Positions 44,086 through 56,822 of a DNA stretch of 64,000 bases are shown here, piece by piece (the first letter of the stretch is position 1; every line of letters starts with the position of its first letter). This stretch comes from Amborella trichopoda (lineage: Eukaryota > Streptophyta > Magnoliopsida > Amborellales > Amborellaceae). Both the position numbers and the translations under genes were made by a program. The notes under the pieces were generated by a model. The model had not been told where the DNA came from. It did no database searches and saw only the letters and a program-made list of their open reading frames with translations. Location: contig NW_006498549.1 of assembly GCF_000471905.2 (NCBI RefSeq), forward strand, positions 995,284-1,059,283. The letters run 5' to 3'.

Positions 44086-47014
44086 TGTTCGAAGACATTT
44101 TCATCATCATGGGGCCCTCGCTCAATAAAAGCCTAGCAAACAGTGGAAATTCTGACAGTCTCAGAATGGCCTCAAAACTCGTCAAGATTTTCATGAGGAC
44201 TCTAAAAAGTCTCTTGCCAAGTTTCATCACAATCCAATATGTCTAAGGTAGGCAGACTGAGAAACAGTTCCGGTAGAATCAACATCTAGTACCCTAAAAC
44301 ATACCCCTATAACTAGAACTATATTTTTGATCTCTCAATTTGCTGCGGAACTACTACCATTAGATCCGGCATGGTGGAAAACCACAAGGGTCATATTTCA
44401 GCTTAAACGGACACTCTAGAAAGAAGTTATAAGCAAAAGAGTGAAACAGGAGGAGCCGCACACTATTCCCGTGCTGCCACCCTGCAACTCAACTCCATTA
44501 AGGGGATAGTCATGAACAGTAACTTGTGACACTTATATATCCCTCATCCAATATCAGATCATGCTCAAACTTATTGGACTGTGTTCGTCTCATTGAGAAG
44601 AGCGTTTCAATATGTGGCACGCCCCGTTGCGACGCCCGAGCATGAAGAAAAGCTAGAGAGAAATTGTTGAGTGCAGAAAAATCAACAGCATTATGCCTCG
44701 CTCAAGCAGCCAAATCACACTACTCACAAGCCCGATCGACATGAAACCAATTCCATGATGAACGGTTGGATTCCACACATGAAGCCGACGAAGTGACTGC
44801 AAATTTTGTCGCTAGAATTCCAAATTTCGGTAAAAATTCCCAAGTTGCAAAATATTCATCCGGGCACAAAATCAAGATGTGCTTGTTGTCTCGTGATCAT
44901 GACGTCATTCCCAGTGTGATCCAATGAAGAAATCACAGAAAAATATCAAGGAACGAGCACACAATCGATCCAAAGTTTCAAGATTCATTCAAATTTCAAG
45001 TCAAATGATCGTTTCCTAAAAACACGATCCATGGCTCGAAGTTAGTATCAAATTGATCATCATGTTGAGCCTTACAATAAAACAATCATCTCTTGATCAA
45101 CCATGCATCGGAACTACCCCAGATCATCCATGAAAAATCGTGCACGTTCTAGGGCAACATAGGGACTGTTCTGGAATTTCACAACTTGTTAGGAAGAGAC
45201 AAATCTATCATTTTGCACCCTATTTTCTAATTCCTTTTAGTTTATTTTTAATCTTAATTTCCAGCAATTAGGGTTACTTTTGATCATCCACCCATTTTTT
45301 GGCACAATTTCTATATATATTGTACCATCATTGTACACAAGAGGGCCTGAACTCTTCACAAAAGAGAAAGTTTTTACTTAATAGAGTTTCTCTTTCGTCT
45401 CATTGTTGGGCCATGTTGAGAGAGAGAGTAAGGAGAGAGAAACAATTGGACCGATACCCCTAAGCTCAAGGTAAATCTTCTTTCTCTTCTTTTTCTTTTC
45501 TTCTTCTCACTTTTCCTCTCCTTCTTCATCCTCTTCTCCATCTGAGTTCCCCTAAGAGGCCATGCACAGAAGTTGCAGTGCCGTGCATGCTTCTCTTGTA
45601 GTCTCACTGGTCGCACATGGAGATGGCAGCGCCATGCGCGAGCCTCCTTCTCCTTCTGTTCTTCCATCTATATTCCCTAGTGAGGTTTACAGACAGCGCT
45701 GCTCATCGCCGTCTGCAGACGTATCCTTGACACTTCAGTGAAGAGCACAGACGGTGAAACTCATTTTCGCCCACATGGGTCTCCTCCTGTTGCGTGCCTA
45801 TCGCAAATGGTGATGCCTTTCACCACTAGCGAGAGGTCTCGGCAATACCTATCGTCGAGCCCGAGAGGTCTCAACAATACCTATCGCCGTCCAGGAGCTT
45901 CCTTTGCATGCATGATACCTATCACCGTCTGTGAGTTTCCTTTACGTGGGCGGTACCTATCATCGTCCACGAGTTTCCTTTGCCTACTCCATGCCTATCG
46001 TCGTCTGTGAGTTTCATTTGCATGCACCATGCCTATTGTCGTTCACGAGCCTCCTTCACGTGCTCGGTGCCCATAGTCGTCCGTGAGCCTCCTTCATGCA
46101 TTCAGTGCTCATCGTCATCCCTCCTGCATTCCACACTCATTGTCGTGCGCCTCATGAGAACTATCACAGCACGCTTCGTAAATGGTTATCGCCGCATTCT
46201 TAACAAGAAGCTATCACTGCCCGTACAGAGGCGCATTGCCTTCTTGTGTTGCCAATGGCGATGCCTAGCGCCATCTGTAGTTTTCTGTTCCCACTCGAGC
46301 CATGAGCAGTAGTGTCTAGAACTGTCCAAGGGCCATGACACTACTCCTCCACAGTCGTGGGGGGGCGGGGGGCAGGGGGGAGATGCTAAGCGCCGACGAG
46401 AGCCTATCCCTTTGTCGTCTTGTACCTTCTCTCCATTCTCTCCTCTTCTCACCTGATCAAGGTTGACCTAGCTTAGCACCACCATATCAGCTTTAGTTTC
46501 GTGTAGTATTGTCGTCATGCTGGTTGTACCATGCTCGTTTTGGTACCACTCTGCTATCGAGCTATTCTCGTCCTTTCATTAAGTTTTCTTCTCTCTTCGA
46601 CCTTTGTTCGTGCCTTCCACTTTATCACTCTAACCCCTCACATTCCTAGCCACACGAATGTGCATTGGCCTAAGACAAGGGTGAGCACTTCGGCCCACTT
46701 GTCTTGTAAATTAATCATAGTAGTGTTGTGCAGAAATATAAGACGATTGCAAGTCATGAGAGGAGATTCCGAACCAACTAAGCAGTTGGGGGGCTTTCCG
46801 TCATGATCTAAGACGGTGCCCACACTAGTCAGCCCGAGTAAGTCACAGACCCAGGTAAGGCTGGTCCCCACAACACATCCAAAATTCCTCTCTCATTAGT
46901 TAGATACCTACCCTTGTTCTTAAACAAGGTTCCTGAGAGAGTGATCTCAAGTCCCGGGTTTTTCGAACTTAATATCACCTAGATTCTTGGAGGAGAGATC
47001 GAGGCACCTAACCA
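44086..47014 (+). mobile_element. Family 1 LTR, plus strand (5' LTR)
   Basis: 2.93 kb from TGTTCGAAG to ACCTAACCA. TATA box CTATATATAT at 45311-45320, splice-donor-like CTCAAGGTAAATC at 45465-45477, a stem-loop near 45560 and the 38-39 bp repeat at 45840-46160. Followed by a primer-binding site, so it is a 5' LTR. It was inserted into the minus-strand gag at 44085/44086. Confidence 0.9.
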
Positions 47015-47017
47015 GCT

Positions 47018-47036
47018 TGGTGATTCCACTGGGGAC
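47018..47036 (+). other. Primer-binding site
   Basis: TGGTGATTCCACTGGGGAC, three bases after the LTR end; the same site as 23953-23971 with two or three substitutions. tRNA-Arg-like, as in the Tat/Ogre lineage. Confidence 0.8.
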
Positions 47037-48538
47037 TTATTACCCCTTTGCCGGTTCGCTCTTGTTTTATCAGTATCTTCTTTCACTTTCTGCACTACTT
47101 TCTATGGCTCTTGGGTTTTCAATCCTTTCATCCAAATCGGGGGCTTTCTTGTCCGTGCACTCGTGACTATCCCAGGGAAGTGGGCTGCTCAAGCTTCCTT
47201 CCCTGCACTCCTTCTGAGTCAGAACTTTTAGTTTGTCTCCCAGGTTCTCTCCTCGATCGGTGTGACAGGAGACTTAAAGGTCCCTGCCTCCCCGCTTTCT
47301 TATCCTAGTGGACTCCCCACCAAGGTCCCTTGCATTGGTAGCGCTTCTGCTATCGCACACAGCACCCACCATGCAACTGGCAAATATCTTGCCAGTCATA
47401 TTGCTGAGGTACGTTGAAAGGCTTCCATATCCACTTTCGTGAGAGGTAAACAAGTTGCCATCGCTTCCGAGGGTAGCTGCAAGGCTACACCCCGAACTCA
47501 TTTACTACCCTGAATCTCTACACCTAGAGGCTCGGCACACAAAGTGAAGATCTTGAGGTCTCCACCCCATGCACACACCTAAAGGCTCGTGGTCCATCCG
47601 ATTGAGCCACACCTAAGGAAACTTTCATGCTGCCTCCAACTCGCGCTCAAGGCTTCGTCCTTCCTCTCACCACCCACAGCTTGACCCTATGAGAGATAGG
47701 TTCCTACCCCATCCTTCACAGACACAAGCTCATAGATCTCGACCTTCTAGGGTCAAATGCATTGATTGAGCTCGGGCTGACTCCTAAGTCACTCAGACGG
47801 CTACCTTAAAGGTGCGCAAGAACCAACTTTGCAGGTTCCTCCTCTCTCTCGACTCAGACAAATTCATGAACCAGCTCCTTCTTATGATACTCTTCCTTCA
47901 CCGCGCAAGCACCTCGAGACCTGGCACTCAAAGGTTTTTTGTAAGAGTACCATCTTTAGCCAGCCTCAACTCAACTGCGCATTCGGGCCTCACAATGGGA
48001 CTCGAAGCAGTGACCTAATGTCTGACAGAAGCCTCCAGCCTCCAAAGAAGAAGCCGAGGTTGCCTTCTTTCTTTGGGCCTCACTCCCTACTCAAATTAAT
48101 AGACACAGCCTTGGCATGTTCAAGAAAAGTGGGGCAGTCTAAACCTCAGGCCCAGTTCATGGGTGAAGTCCACAGCAGCCTCAGGATTAAGCAGAAGAGA
48201 GGCTTGCATATGCTGACCAGATAGGCTTCGAAGGCAGCTGAGGTCACTACTCTCAGAGACCTCCTTTCTTGTTAGTCCTTTTTCTTTCTCCAAACTTCAG
48301 AGCCTAAGCGAGTCTAAGAGCATTTCCAAGCAGCCAGGATCCTAAGATTGTCGAGAACCGGTCCTCACAAGATCGGCATACAAGGCTCAAGTCCAGTTGG
48401 GGGATGCTAAGCCTTTGCAGATTGATTGGCCACGCAATACTCACCACCATCGGCAGACCACTACGCCACCTGGCTCTGACTTTCCATAAGAGACGGTCAG
48501 TGTCATGGTGATCAATGATCCAGATGACGCCTAAGAAA
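47037..48538 (+). mobile_element. Leader between 5' LTR and gag
   Basis: Homologous to the minus-strand leader at 22401-23952. Frames up to 131 residues (47829-48224) contain Lys/Pro-rich text (PPKKKPRLPSFFGPHSL) but no known domain, and I cannot show conservation in the other leader. Confidence 0.55.
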
Positions 48539-48898
48539 AGCGGATGAACCAGTTCTAGGTATTGGCTCAATCGATCCTCGAGAAGATGGAAAGCCTAGAA
48601 GCCTCCGGCTCCCCTTCTTCTCACCATGAGACCGATTCCCTAACAGGTGAGGACATAGTTTCTAAGAAAACTCCCCCACCAGCATGCCATGACAACTCTG
48701 CCTCTCGAGGGGTTTCCCAGACCGATATAGATTTAATGGTTGCTCATAGCCTCAAGAACAAGGTCTCAGGCATGCAAGAGGAGCCGCTCTACCAGAAGCC
48801 GTACCCTTCGTACGTTGACAAAGTGTCGTTTCCCCCAAACTATCAAAAAGGGAAGCTCGACCTGTTTAATGATACTACTTCTCCTCACTAACATACTG
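48539..48898 (+). pseudogene. gag N-terminus, truncated
   Basis: The frame 48562-48891 reads MAQSILEKMESLEASGSPSS, then MVAHSLKNKVSGMQEEPLYQ and KPYPSYVDKVSFPPNYQKGK. The true start may be slightly upstream (MNQF at 48543) across a stop. These are standard Gag motifs of this lineage. The gene stops after FNDTTSPH, where a minus-strand LTR begins at 48930. Confidence 0.7.
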
Positions 48899-49789
48899 CC
48901 CACTACCAAGCAGTCTGCCGAGAGACGGATGGTTAGGTGCCTCGATCTCGCCCTCCGGATCAGAATGATCGGGCGGCACTGGTCTCGAGTTTCGGTGAGA
49001 CCCAGGACTTTTGAGATCTCTCTCTCGACAGCCTCATTCGTGAACAAGGGCAGGTATTACCAACCAATGAGACAGGAATTTAAGGTGTGGTCGGGACTTA
49101 TGCGTGTGAGCTAGCGTGGACACCCTCTTAAATCACGAAGAAAGCCCTCCAATAGTAAAACTGGTTCAGAATCACCACGTGTGTCTTGTATTCTCCTATT
49201 TCTGCATTCACACACATATGGAAAATGTTACACGACAGGTGGGTCAAGGGAGCACACCTTGCCTTCAAGTGAATGTACACAGGCATGCACATTCAAAGGA
49301 TGAGAAGAATGGGAAAATGAAGATTGGGGTAAGAAGAATTAGATCAAGTGGTGAGACCGACACAATAACCTGACAAGTAGGTAATTGACCTGTCGTGGTA
49401 GTAAAATGGGCTCGATAACTTAGACCGGCTCAACAGAGTTACTACTAGACGATTGTACCAATATCGACTAGCTAAACACAATGACTTGTCTGTCGTGACA
49501 ATAAAGCAGGCACATTAACTATGATCGACACAACAACATTGTAGCTAAACGACATGACTACCATTGAAGGTCAATCTCAATCATTTTTGATCAATGGAGA
49601 GAGTAAAAGAAAGAAGAGAGATTAGAGAGAGAAAGAAAATCAGAGAGGGAAACAAGAAGAATGAAAAGAAGAAAATAAAAGAGAAGAAGAAACAAAGTAG
49701 GATAGAAAACCATGAGAGAAGAAGAGAGAGAAGGGAAGGAAAGGAGGAGGAGGACACATACGAGAATCAGAGGAGAGGGAAAACTCTTA

Positions 49790-50345
49790 CAACAATGGCT
49801 TCCGTCTGTTGTGAAATAAAAAAGAGGAGAGGGAAAGCTCAGTTGGCGATGGCGTTCGCCGGCTGTGAAATAAGAAAAGAAAGAGGGAGAAAGCCTAGTA
49901 GGCAATAGGCTTGTGCCGGTTGTGACAAAGGAGAAGAAAAAGGGACAAACTTAGCCAGTGCTAGGCTTGCGCCAATTGTGATATAATCGAAGAAAAGAGA
50001 AGCAAGGGAGAGAAACCTAGCCAGCGTTAGGCTTGCACCGGTTGCGACAAAAGAGAAGTAAGAGAGAGAAAACCCAGCCGACGTTAGGCTTACGCTAGTT
50101 GTGAAAGAAGAGAAGGAAGAGAGAGAAAGCCCAGCCAGCGCTATGCTTGTGCAGGTTGTGACAAACGAGAAGAAAGAGAGAGAACACCTAGCCGACGATA
50201 GGCTTGCGTCGGTTGTGCTAAAGGAGAAGAAAAAGAGAGGAACCCAGTCGACGCGAAGCTTGCACCGGTTGTGACAGAACATAAGAGAAGAGAAGAAAGA
50301 GAGAGAAACCCAACCGATGCTAGGCTTGCGCCGGTTGGGCTAAGG
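49790..50345. repeat. 57-bp minisatellite inside LTR B5
   Basis: About nine units of GTTAGGCTTGCACCGGTTG plus a GAGAAGAAAGAGAGAGAAA segment and CCCAGCCGAC. The unit is 19 codons long, which keeps a frame open on the minus strand (49839-50362), but no other LTR copy has it. Confidence 0.85.
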
Positions 50346-50439
50346 ACTTGCTCACTGTTCATGTCTCAAGAGCAGGAAGACATAACACCAGGCGATAGGT
50401 CCACCATGCGTGAATGGAGAAAGAGAAGAAGGGAATGAG

Positions 50440-50740
50440 AGACATGACAGACTAGATGAGTAAGAGAGAGAAAGAGATAAAGATGAAAAGAAGAGAGAGA
50501 AAGAAAGATAGAGATGAATAAAGAGGAGAGAGAAGGATAAAGATGAGAAAAGAGGAGAGAGAGAAAGATAAAGATGAGAAAAGAGGAGAGAGAGAAAGAT
50601 AGAGATGAGAAAAGAGGAGAGAGAGAAAGATAGAGATGAGAAAAGAGGAGAGAGAGAAAGATAGAGATGAGAAAAGAGGAGAGAGAAAGAGGGGAGGAGA
50701 GAGATAGAGATAAAAGAGGAGGAGAGAGAAAATTACTTTA
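50440..50740. repeat. ~32 bp purine minisatellite (GAGAGAGAAAGATAGAGATG)
   Basis: About eight near-identical units, with nearly all purines on the plus strand. A further purine stretch without regular units is at 49590-49780. Confidence 0.85.
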
Positions 50741-52184
50741 CTGAAGCGTATCGACCCTTTTCTTATCTCTGCTGTCTATCTCCAAGACGCACTTACAAAC
50801 TCAAGTAATAAGCGAAATTTTTATTGAATGAATGAAAGTCGAACCCGAGGTTTTTTTTTTTTTACAATGAAGCTTTGCATGTTTATATAGAATTGGGCCC
50901 AAACATGGGTGGACGCCCAAATACTACCTAAAATTGAAGATAATTACAATTTAGTTGAATTAAATTAGATTCTAAAAGTGGGTGCAAAATGATTGTTTTG
51001 CCCTTGCCTAACAATATGTGAAATTTCAAAACAGTCCCTGCTGCTTCCCGAGAACTTACGTGGTCTTCCAAGATTGATCTGGGGTTGCTCGGATGCCCGT
51101 TTGATCAAAAGATGATTGTTTTCTTAAAGGGCTTGGCATGATGATCGATTTGATACCAATTTTAAGCCACGTCATGAGACTTAAATTTGGGATGAATCTT
51201 GAAACCTTTGGATCGATTTTGTGTTTGTTCCTTGATGTTTTTCTTCTGTTTCTTAGCTAAATCACACTGAGCATACCGTCAAGATCACGTTGCAACAAGT
51301 GTGGCTCGATTTCGTGTCCAGATGAAGATTTTGTCGTCTTGAGTTTTTGGCCAAAATCTTGAAATCCGACAACCAGAATTTACAATAGCTTTGACACCTA
51401 TGTGTGTGAAATCCAACTATTCATTGTATGGGAGGTTTGGACCAAAGATAGCCTCACACCTTACACACATAATGCAATTGGTTTTGTGTCAATCGGATTT
51501 GTGAGTGCCATGATTTGGCCGCTCAACTGAGGTGTGCTGTTGCTGAATTTTCTGCAATCTTCTTCATGGATCAACAACTTATTTCTAGTTTTTCTCTCTG
51601 CTCGGGCATCGTCATGGGGCGTACCATCTATCAAAACGCTCGTCTGCATGAGACGAACATGCTCACAAAATTTGAGCGCGATCCGATTCGTAACGAGTGA
51701 GATATATGCCCTGAAAGTCACTGCCCGTGACTGTGAAACAGTCACTTTTAATGGTGTTTTCGTGCAGGGTGGCTACACGGAAATAATGTGCGGCCTACCC
51801 CTTTTCTGTATTTTACCCATAACTTTGTCCAAGAGTGACTGATTAAGCCGAATTTTGACTCATAGGAATTTTCAGCCGTGTCAGATTCAATGGCGATGGT
51901 CTCGAAGCTGTTTGATGTACCAAAAATATAGTTTTAGTTACAGGGTCCATTTCAGGGTGCAAGCGGTCAATTTTTTTGAAATTGTTTCTTTGTGTTCACT
52001 ACCTTAGACATATATTATCGCGATAAAAATTGGCAAGTGGACTTTCGGAGTGGTTATGAATATGTTGACCAGTTTTGGAACCATTCTGCGACTGTAAAAA
52101 TTTTCACTGTTTTGTAGGCTTTATTGACCTGCTTCCTCTTTATTCCGCATCAGGGACCAAGGTGCTGAAAAATGTATTAAAAAA

Positions 52185-54264
52185 TCTTGCTCCGCCGAAT
52201 GTTGTGCTGCGAGAAAAGTGAGAAGGACGACATTCGAAAAATTTCTTATGGCTTTATTACTTTTTTTCTTCCTAGCCACAAGACCACGTGAACACCGAGG
52301 AGATTCACGCAATGGTGCAACCGAGGAGATTCCGTCCGTGGAGACTTTAGTGGGAGAAGAGACTTTTTGAAGGGATCTTATCGATGTCCTCACCCTTGTG
52401 TGGAATATTTACGATTCTGGAGCAGAGGATTTTGTATGGACCTTGTCAGTTAGAATCAGGCCCGTCTGGCAATTCAGTGCCATGTCGAAGGGCATTGTTC
52501 CCATTTAGTCTGGGTTTCTTTATCTTGGATAGACAACAAAAGAGCCTTTCATTGGTTCTCATCTGCGTCGTGCACCAGTTATTCTTTGACGGGTAGGGTA
52601 GCTCCGTTTCTCAAGGTGACCATCTTTGGGTACAGCCCCTACTCACTGATAGCAGATCGTTACATAGAAGGTCCAAAGTCATGGCTGGTTCCATGGTGAG
52701 TAGGGTACCTCAGTTTATCGAGGTGACTAGCTTTGGGTATAACCCCTAACCACCGCTAGCAGGTCGTTGCATAAAAGGTCCAAAGTCATGGCTGACTTTG
52801 GACCTTCTTGAGGCGTCAGTCGGTTTGTCGGAATGATTTCCTTGATGGTTTGTTGAAGAACCTTTGGTTGGTGTTATTTGCTTCTACACCACGTTTGATT
52901 TTGACAGTCAGAATACCTCTGTGGGCCCCATCTGCTGGGTCAAGTCGGGGGCATTTTTATTAGCCGATCCCGAAAGTCTGGGCCTGTTGACTAGAGGGAA
53001 TTGTGGCGAGGCCGACTGAAGTCTTTGGCAGGTTCTCCCTTGCTTTGTCAGTTTCTTGCCTTCGTAGTGGTCTTTAGCATTTGTAGATTGTGTTTGTGAG
53101 CTCGTGGGAATAGTGTTCTTCCTCATGAGACTTGTCTTGTTGTCTGGGCGAGTATTCTATCTTTCGAGTCTTTTTGGCAACTGGACTTAGATTGTCGAAA
53201 TCGTTTCTTTGAAGCTCGTATTTTTTGAGTCCTAATATGGTGACGTCAAGGATTTTTCTTTTTCTGAGTATGGGGTGAGGTTGCCTATTGAGGCAAGTGT
53301 TGTATCAACTTATCCTTTGCAGATTTTTGCTTCAACTTGGGAAGCAGTGTCGTAGAGAATATTTTCACCAACCTCTTTTTATTTGGGGCTCTTTTACCCA
53401 TGGCCTTTCAACCATATCACCCTTATTCTTCCATTTTTACTCACAATGCCCTTTCGGTTTTCACCACACTCAAGTTCTTATTTTCAAAACTCTTTTAGTC
53501 ATGGTTTAGTGACCATGCCCGTCCTTCATTTTTACTCATGGCATTCCCTTGACCAGGTATACACCATGCCTGTTACTTCTTTTTTTTTTTGTGAAGGCGT
53601 GTTTAAGGTCATGCCTACGGGACCTGTGCAAAGCCTTTTCACATCATGCAGCAAGAATATCCACTACAATTTAAGGTCATATATCTAGACCGTTGTGGAG
53701 ATGGATGACAGTCTGTAGAGGCCATGGAGTGAGTATGGGAGTGGTTTTAGATCACTTTTGGGGAGATGGCACGATTATATATGAAAGATGGATGATGTAT
53801 GAAAGTTGGGTGAAAAATGGAGACCCACTAGCTTACGACGAGTATAGGTGGTGGGATAGTTCGCCATTTTGTGAGCGCAGATGAGACTCACTGGGGAATG
53901 GTGGAGGATGGTGAAATGAATGGACTCACTGGGGAGGTAGTGAAAGTGGTGCACGCGCACGAATGGGTCGGTTAGGGAAGACGTGCATGAAGATTCACGT
54001 AAAAGTTGTGTGTGCATATGTTGGGGCGCGTTTATGGTCATACCATCGAGACCTATGCAGAGAAGTTTATCGTCATGCGGCAAGAACGTGCACTATGGTT
54101 TAGGGTCATATAGCTTGGACCGTGGTTATGGAGTTTAAAGTCATGTAACTAAGACCATGCAGTTTAAGGTCCTGCAACTAGACCTCAGCTACATTTTACG
54201 GTCAAATAGTTTGGACCGTGGTGTTGACCCTTTTAACATCATGCAGCCATGACGTGTACTATGG
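52185..54264 (-). mobile_element. 3' tail of a family 1 element, minus strand
   Basis: Reverse complement of the tail type at 1630-3280: polypurine tract, the block with AATACCTCTGTGGGCCCCAT, the ACCTTTT/GGTTTTCACC block at 53370-53540, and 35-bp repeat units reading GTTTAAGGTCATGCAG at 53590-54264. It ends inside the homologue of 1680-1710 and passes directly into plus-strand pol. Confidence 0.7.
52590..52800. repeat. ~105 bp tandem duplication
   Basis: Two units sharing AAGGTCCAAAGTCATGGCTG and GGGTA(C/T)A(G/A)CCCCTA, roughly 85% alike by eye. I see it in no other tail copy. Confidence 0.75.
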
Positions 54265-54920
54265 AGAACAATGATGGAGGGAAAGAGACAACACTCTATT
54301 ATCTCAGCCGCATGATGCTGGGAGCCAAAAAGAATTACCCTCCCATCGAACAGATGTGCCTAGCCATTAGTTGCTCGATCAGAATCTTCACAGTACAGAA
54401 GCTCCGCCATTATTTGCTCGGTCACGAGGTCGGGTTAATCTCAAAGGCTAACCTGGTCAAGTTCCTTATGACTCGGCCATGCCTGTCAAGACGTTTGGCC
54501 AAGTGGGCATTATTGTTGATGGAGTTCCAGATCATGTATATGCCACAGAACGGAGTCAAAGGTCAAGCCTTAGCAGACTTTCTCGTAGCTCACCCAGTCC
54601 CTTCAGAATCTCCCCTATCAAGTGATCTACCAGATGAAGAAGTTTTCTGTACGGAAGTAACTCAGCCATGGGAGATGTGCTTCGGCAGAGCATTCCAGTC
54701 TAATAGAGGAGGCATCAGAGTCATATTCTTGACCCCCAATGGTGGGATGATTCTTTTATCCTTCTCACTGCCATAGGGATCCTCCCATAACGAAGCTGAA
54801 TATCAGGCCTTCATAATCGGGTTGGAGATCGCTCAGAAGCTAGACCTAGAGCAGCTAAACATCTTCGAAGCAAAGAATCCAAAGCTGAGTAGTAAAACCT
54901 TGAATTCTTCGACCCGATGT
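54265..54920 (+). pseudogene. pol fragment: RNase H and second RNase H
   Basis: The frame 54249-54776 begins within the reverse transcriptase/RNase H junction: TTLYYLSRMMLGAKKNYPPI, then KLRHYLLGHEVGLISKANLV, then KGQALADFLVAHPVP. The second (plant-type) RNase H follows: WEMCFGRAFQSNRGG, FLTPNGGMILLSFSLP, a stop, then NEAEYQAFIIGLEIAQ. Two RNase H domains are diagnostic of the Tat/Ogre lineage. The first Asp of the second domain (normally FDG) reads FGR, so that domain is dead. No reverse transcriptase catalytic motif (YxDD type) lies upstream, because the tail of another element is joined at 54264. Confidence 0.8.
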
Positions 54921-55417
54921 GCGTAGAGGTAGAACAAGTAGAAGACTGGAGGGAGCTTATCATGAATGTCATAAAGCATGAAAGACTGCCTGAGGATCGA
55001 GTAGAACGCAACGGCATACGACGAATGTCTACCATGTACACCTGCTTGATGGGGATGTTCTCTTTCGTCGATCATTTGACAAAATTCTCCTCAGATGTGT
55101 CGACACACAAGAAGCAAGCAAAGTACTCGAAGAAGTGCATTCAGGTATCTGTGGGCTGCATCAGTCCGACCCCAAGCTTTATGAACGCATACGTAGACTC
55201 AGCTATTACTGGCCTTCAATGGTTGCTGACACCTAAAACTATGCTAAAAGATGTCAGGTGTGCCAGATACACTCAAGCCTCATTCATCAACCCTAGAGCC
55301 TCTCCATCCTACAGTAACATCATGGCCCTTTTCCCAATGGGGTACCATCGACCCTCCTTCTTCCATGGGTCATGCCTTCATTCTAGCAATGACAGATTAC
55401 TTTTTCAAGTGGGCTGA
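54921..55417 (+). pseudogene. Integrase, N-terminal part
   Basis: Zinc-binding His-His-Cys-Cys: HSGICGLH (His at 55138 and 55159) and RCQVCQ (Cys at 55252 and 55261), separated by LYERIRRLSYYWPSMV. The start of the catalytic core follows in another frame: WPFSQWGTID, GHAFILAMTDYFFKW. Residues around the first catalytic Asp appear deleted. The domain is cut at 55417 by a solo LTR and resumes at 56823. Confidence 0.75.
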
Positions 55418-55849
55418 TGTCACGCCCCAAGAATTTACAATACTGATATTCCTGAGATGTGACAGTCAAAACATATATACATCTCTTGAGAGAACAAATT
55501 TACATTGGCGAATTCTTACAAAGTAACAAAAGAAAGTTTAAGAACAACTACAATATCTTCCAGAGTTGATTCTGACGAGCACTCAAAATGAAACCGCAGT
55601 TATTCTGAAAAAAAATGTTTACCATAATTTGATAAGTTTGGCTACTCAGTAAGTGATCATCATAATCCTAAAAATAATCATGGTTGAAAGATATCAATAT
55701 TTTAAAAAAGGAGATCTATTAATAGAAACACAATAACAGTTTCACTTTCAAAATTGCCTAATTAAGTATAATTTGAATAAGTGAAATGCATATAACGTTT
55801 TAACGGTAGTGCATAATTCAAAGGATTTCACAAATTACCTTACTGGCAT

Positions 55850-56045
55850 CCCAAGTAGGTCACCTATGTACCCCATCAGCGTCCTGATAGGTCCACTTAA
55901 TCCCTATCGGCGTCCCAGATAGGTTCACTTAATCCCTGCAGGTCCACTTATACCTCACCGGCATACCGGATGAGTCCACTTAATCCCTACCGGCGTACCG
56001 GATAGGTCCACTCATACCTCACCGGCGAACCGGATGAGTCCACTT
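55850..56045. repeat. ~32 bp tandem repeat in the family D LTR
   Basis: About six units with CCGGATGAGTCCACTTAATC / CACCGGCATA variants. Confidence 0.85.
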
Positions 56046-56668
56046 GCATACTTAAAGTATTTCTAATTTCTTTAAACATTCGAAAGGAGCAATATCATGT
56101 ATTCAACATATCACCGAAATTACTAATATGAATTTCACTGAAACCATTAATAACAGTCACTTTCAATAACATTTCAATAATAATCAGTCAAATATTTCGG
56201 GCTAAGATTTAGAAAGGTAGCAGTTCGTAAAGACATTTTAGTATAATTGCTGATCTAATATGTATAGAAAAACTCTTATAGAAATTCAAGAATACGGAAT
56301 TATCACATATTATGGGATGTCAATTCGTAAATAAACATTTCACAGACAATGCTATAATGAATTGCAAAAATATCAGTTTTCAAATAATAAGGCAGTCATT
56401 TGTACATGAAATTTATAATGTCTAAATATTCAAAAACAGTAGTAAGAAATCTCACAATTTTACTAAAAGCAGAAATATCACATTTATTTCCAATTATTTT
56501 ATAGTATCTAAAATTTTCTAACAATAGACAAGAAAAATAAATAAATTTATTTTTAAGAATTTACAGCATTTAAAATTTCTAACATAGATAAAATATCACA
56601 ATTTTATTAAAAAGATTATTTTTCAAAATAATGAGGTCGCTTGGGCATAAATTTTAGCTCGCCTAAAA

Positions 56669-56688
56669 NNNNNNNNNNNNNNNNNNNN
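56669..56688. other. Assembly gap (20 N)
   Basis: Twenty undetermined bases in the family D LTR, shortly before TTTA and AT repeats. Confidence 0.99.
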
Positions 56689-56755
56689 ATGGTCCCTAAG
56701 GACCATAATACTTATATGGACCATCACACTATAAAGAATTATTTATTTATTTATT

Positions 56756-56764
<9 letters not shown>

Positions 56765-56802
<38 letters not shown>
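56765..56802. repeat. (AT)n microsatellite
   Basis: A nearly pure AT run, preceded by (TTTA)n at 56740-56757. Confidence 0.95.
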
Positions 56803-56806
<4 letters not shown>

Positions 56807-56822
56807 GTTTAGGATTGTTATA

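Larger units (their letters stand above)
48930..52184 (-). mobile_element. Family 1 LTR, minus strand, enlarged (B5)
   Basis: Left end TGGTTAGGTGCC, right end near 52184 next to TCTTGCTCCGCCG, the decayed polypurine tract. 3.26 kb; the extra length comes from two repeat arrays at 49790-50345 and 50440-50740. The TATA box is on the minus strand at about 50884-50890. More diverged from the other LTRs, so probably an older or separate subfamily member. Confidence 0.8.
55418..56822. mobile_element. Family D solo LTR inserted in integrase
   Basis: Starts TGTCACGCCCC, ends GGATTGTTATA, about 1.4 kb, AT-rich, without coding sequence. The flanks GCTGA (55413-55417) and GCCGA (56823-56827) form a 5-bp target duplication with one mismatch, and the integrase reading continues across it. 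No second LTR or internal region is visible unless hidden in the 20-N gap. Orientation is uncertain. Confidence 0.75.

Noticed and set aside
43656..44246. 196-residue plus-strand frame
   Set aside because: Lies opposite the minus-strand gag and crosses the gag/LTR junction; the minus-strand frame carries the Gag motifs.
49594..50362. Frames of 73-147 residues on both strands
   Set aside because: They are by-products of the purine tract and the 57-bp array within an LTR; absent in other LTR copies.
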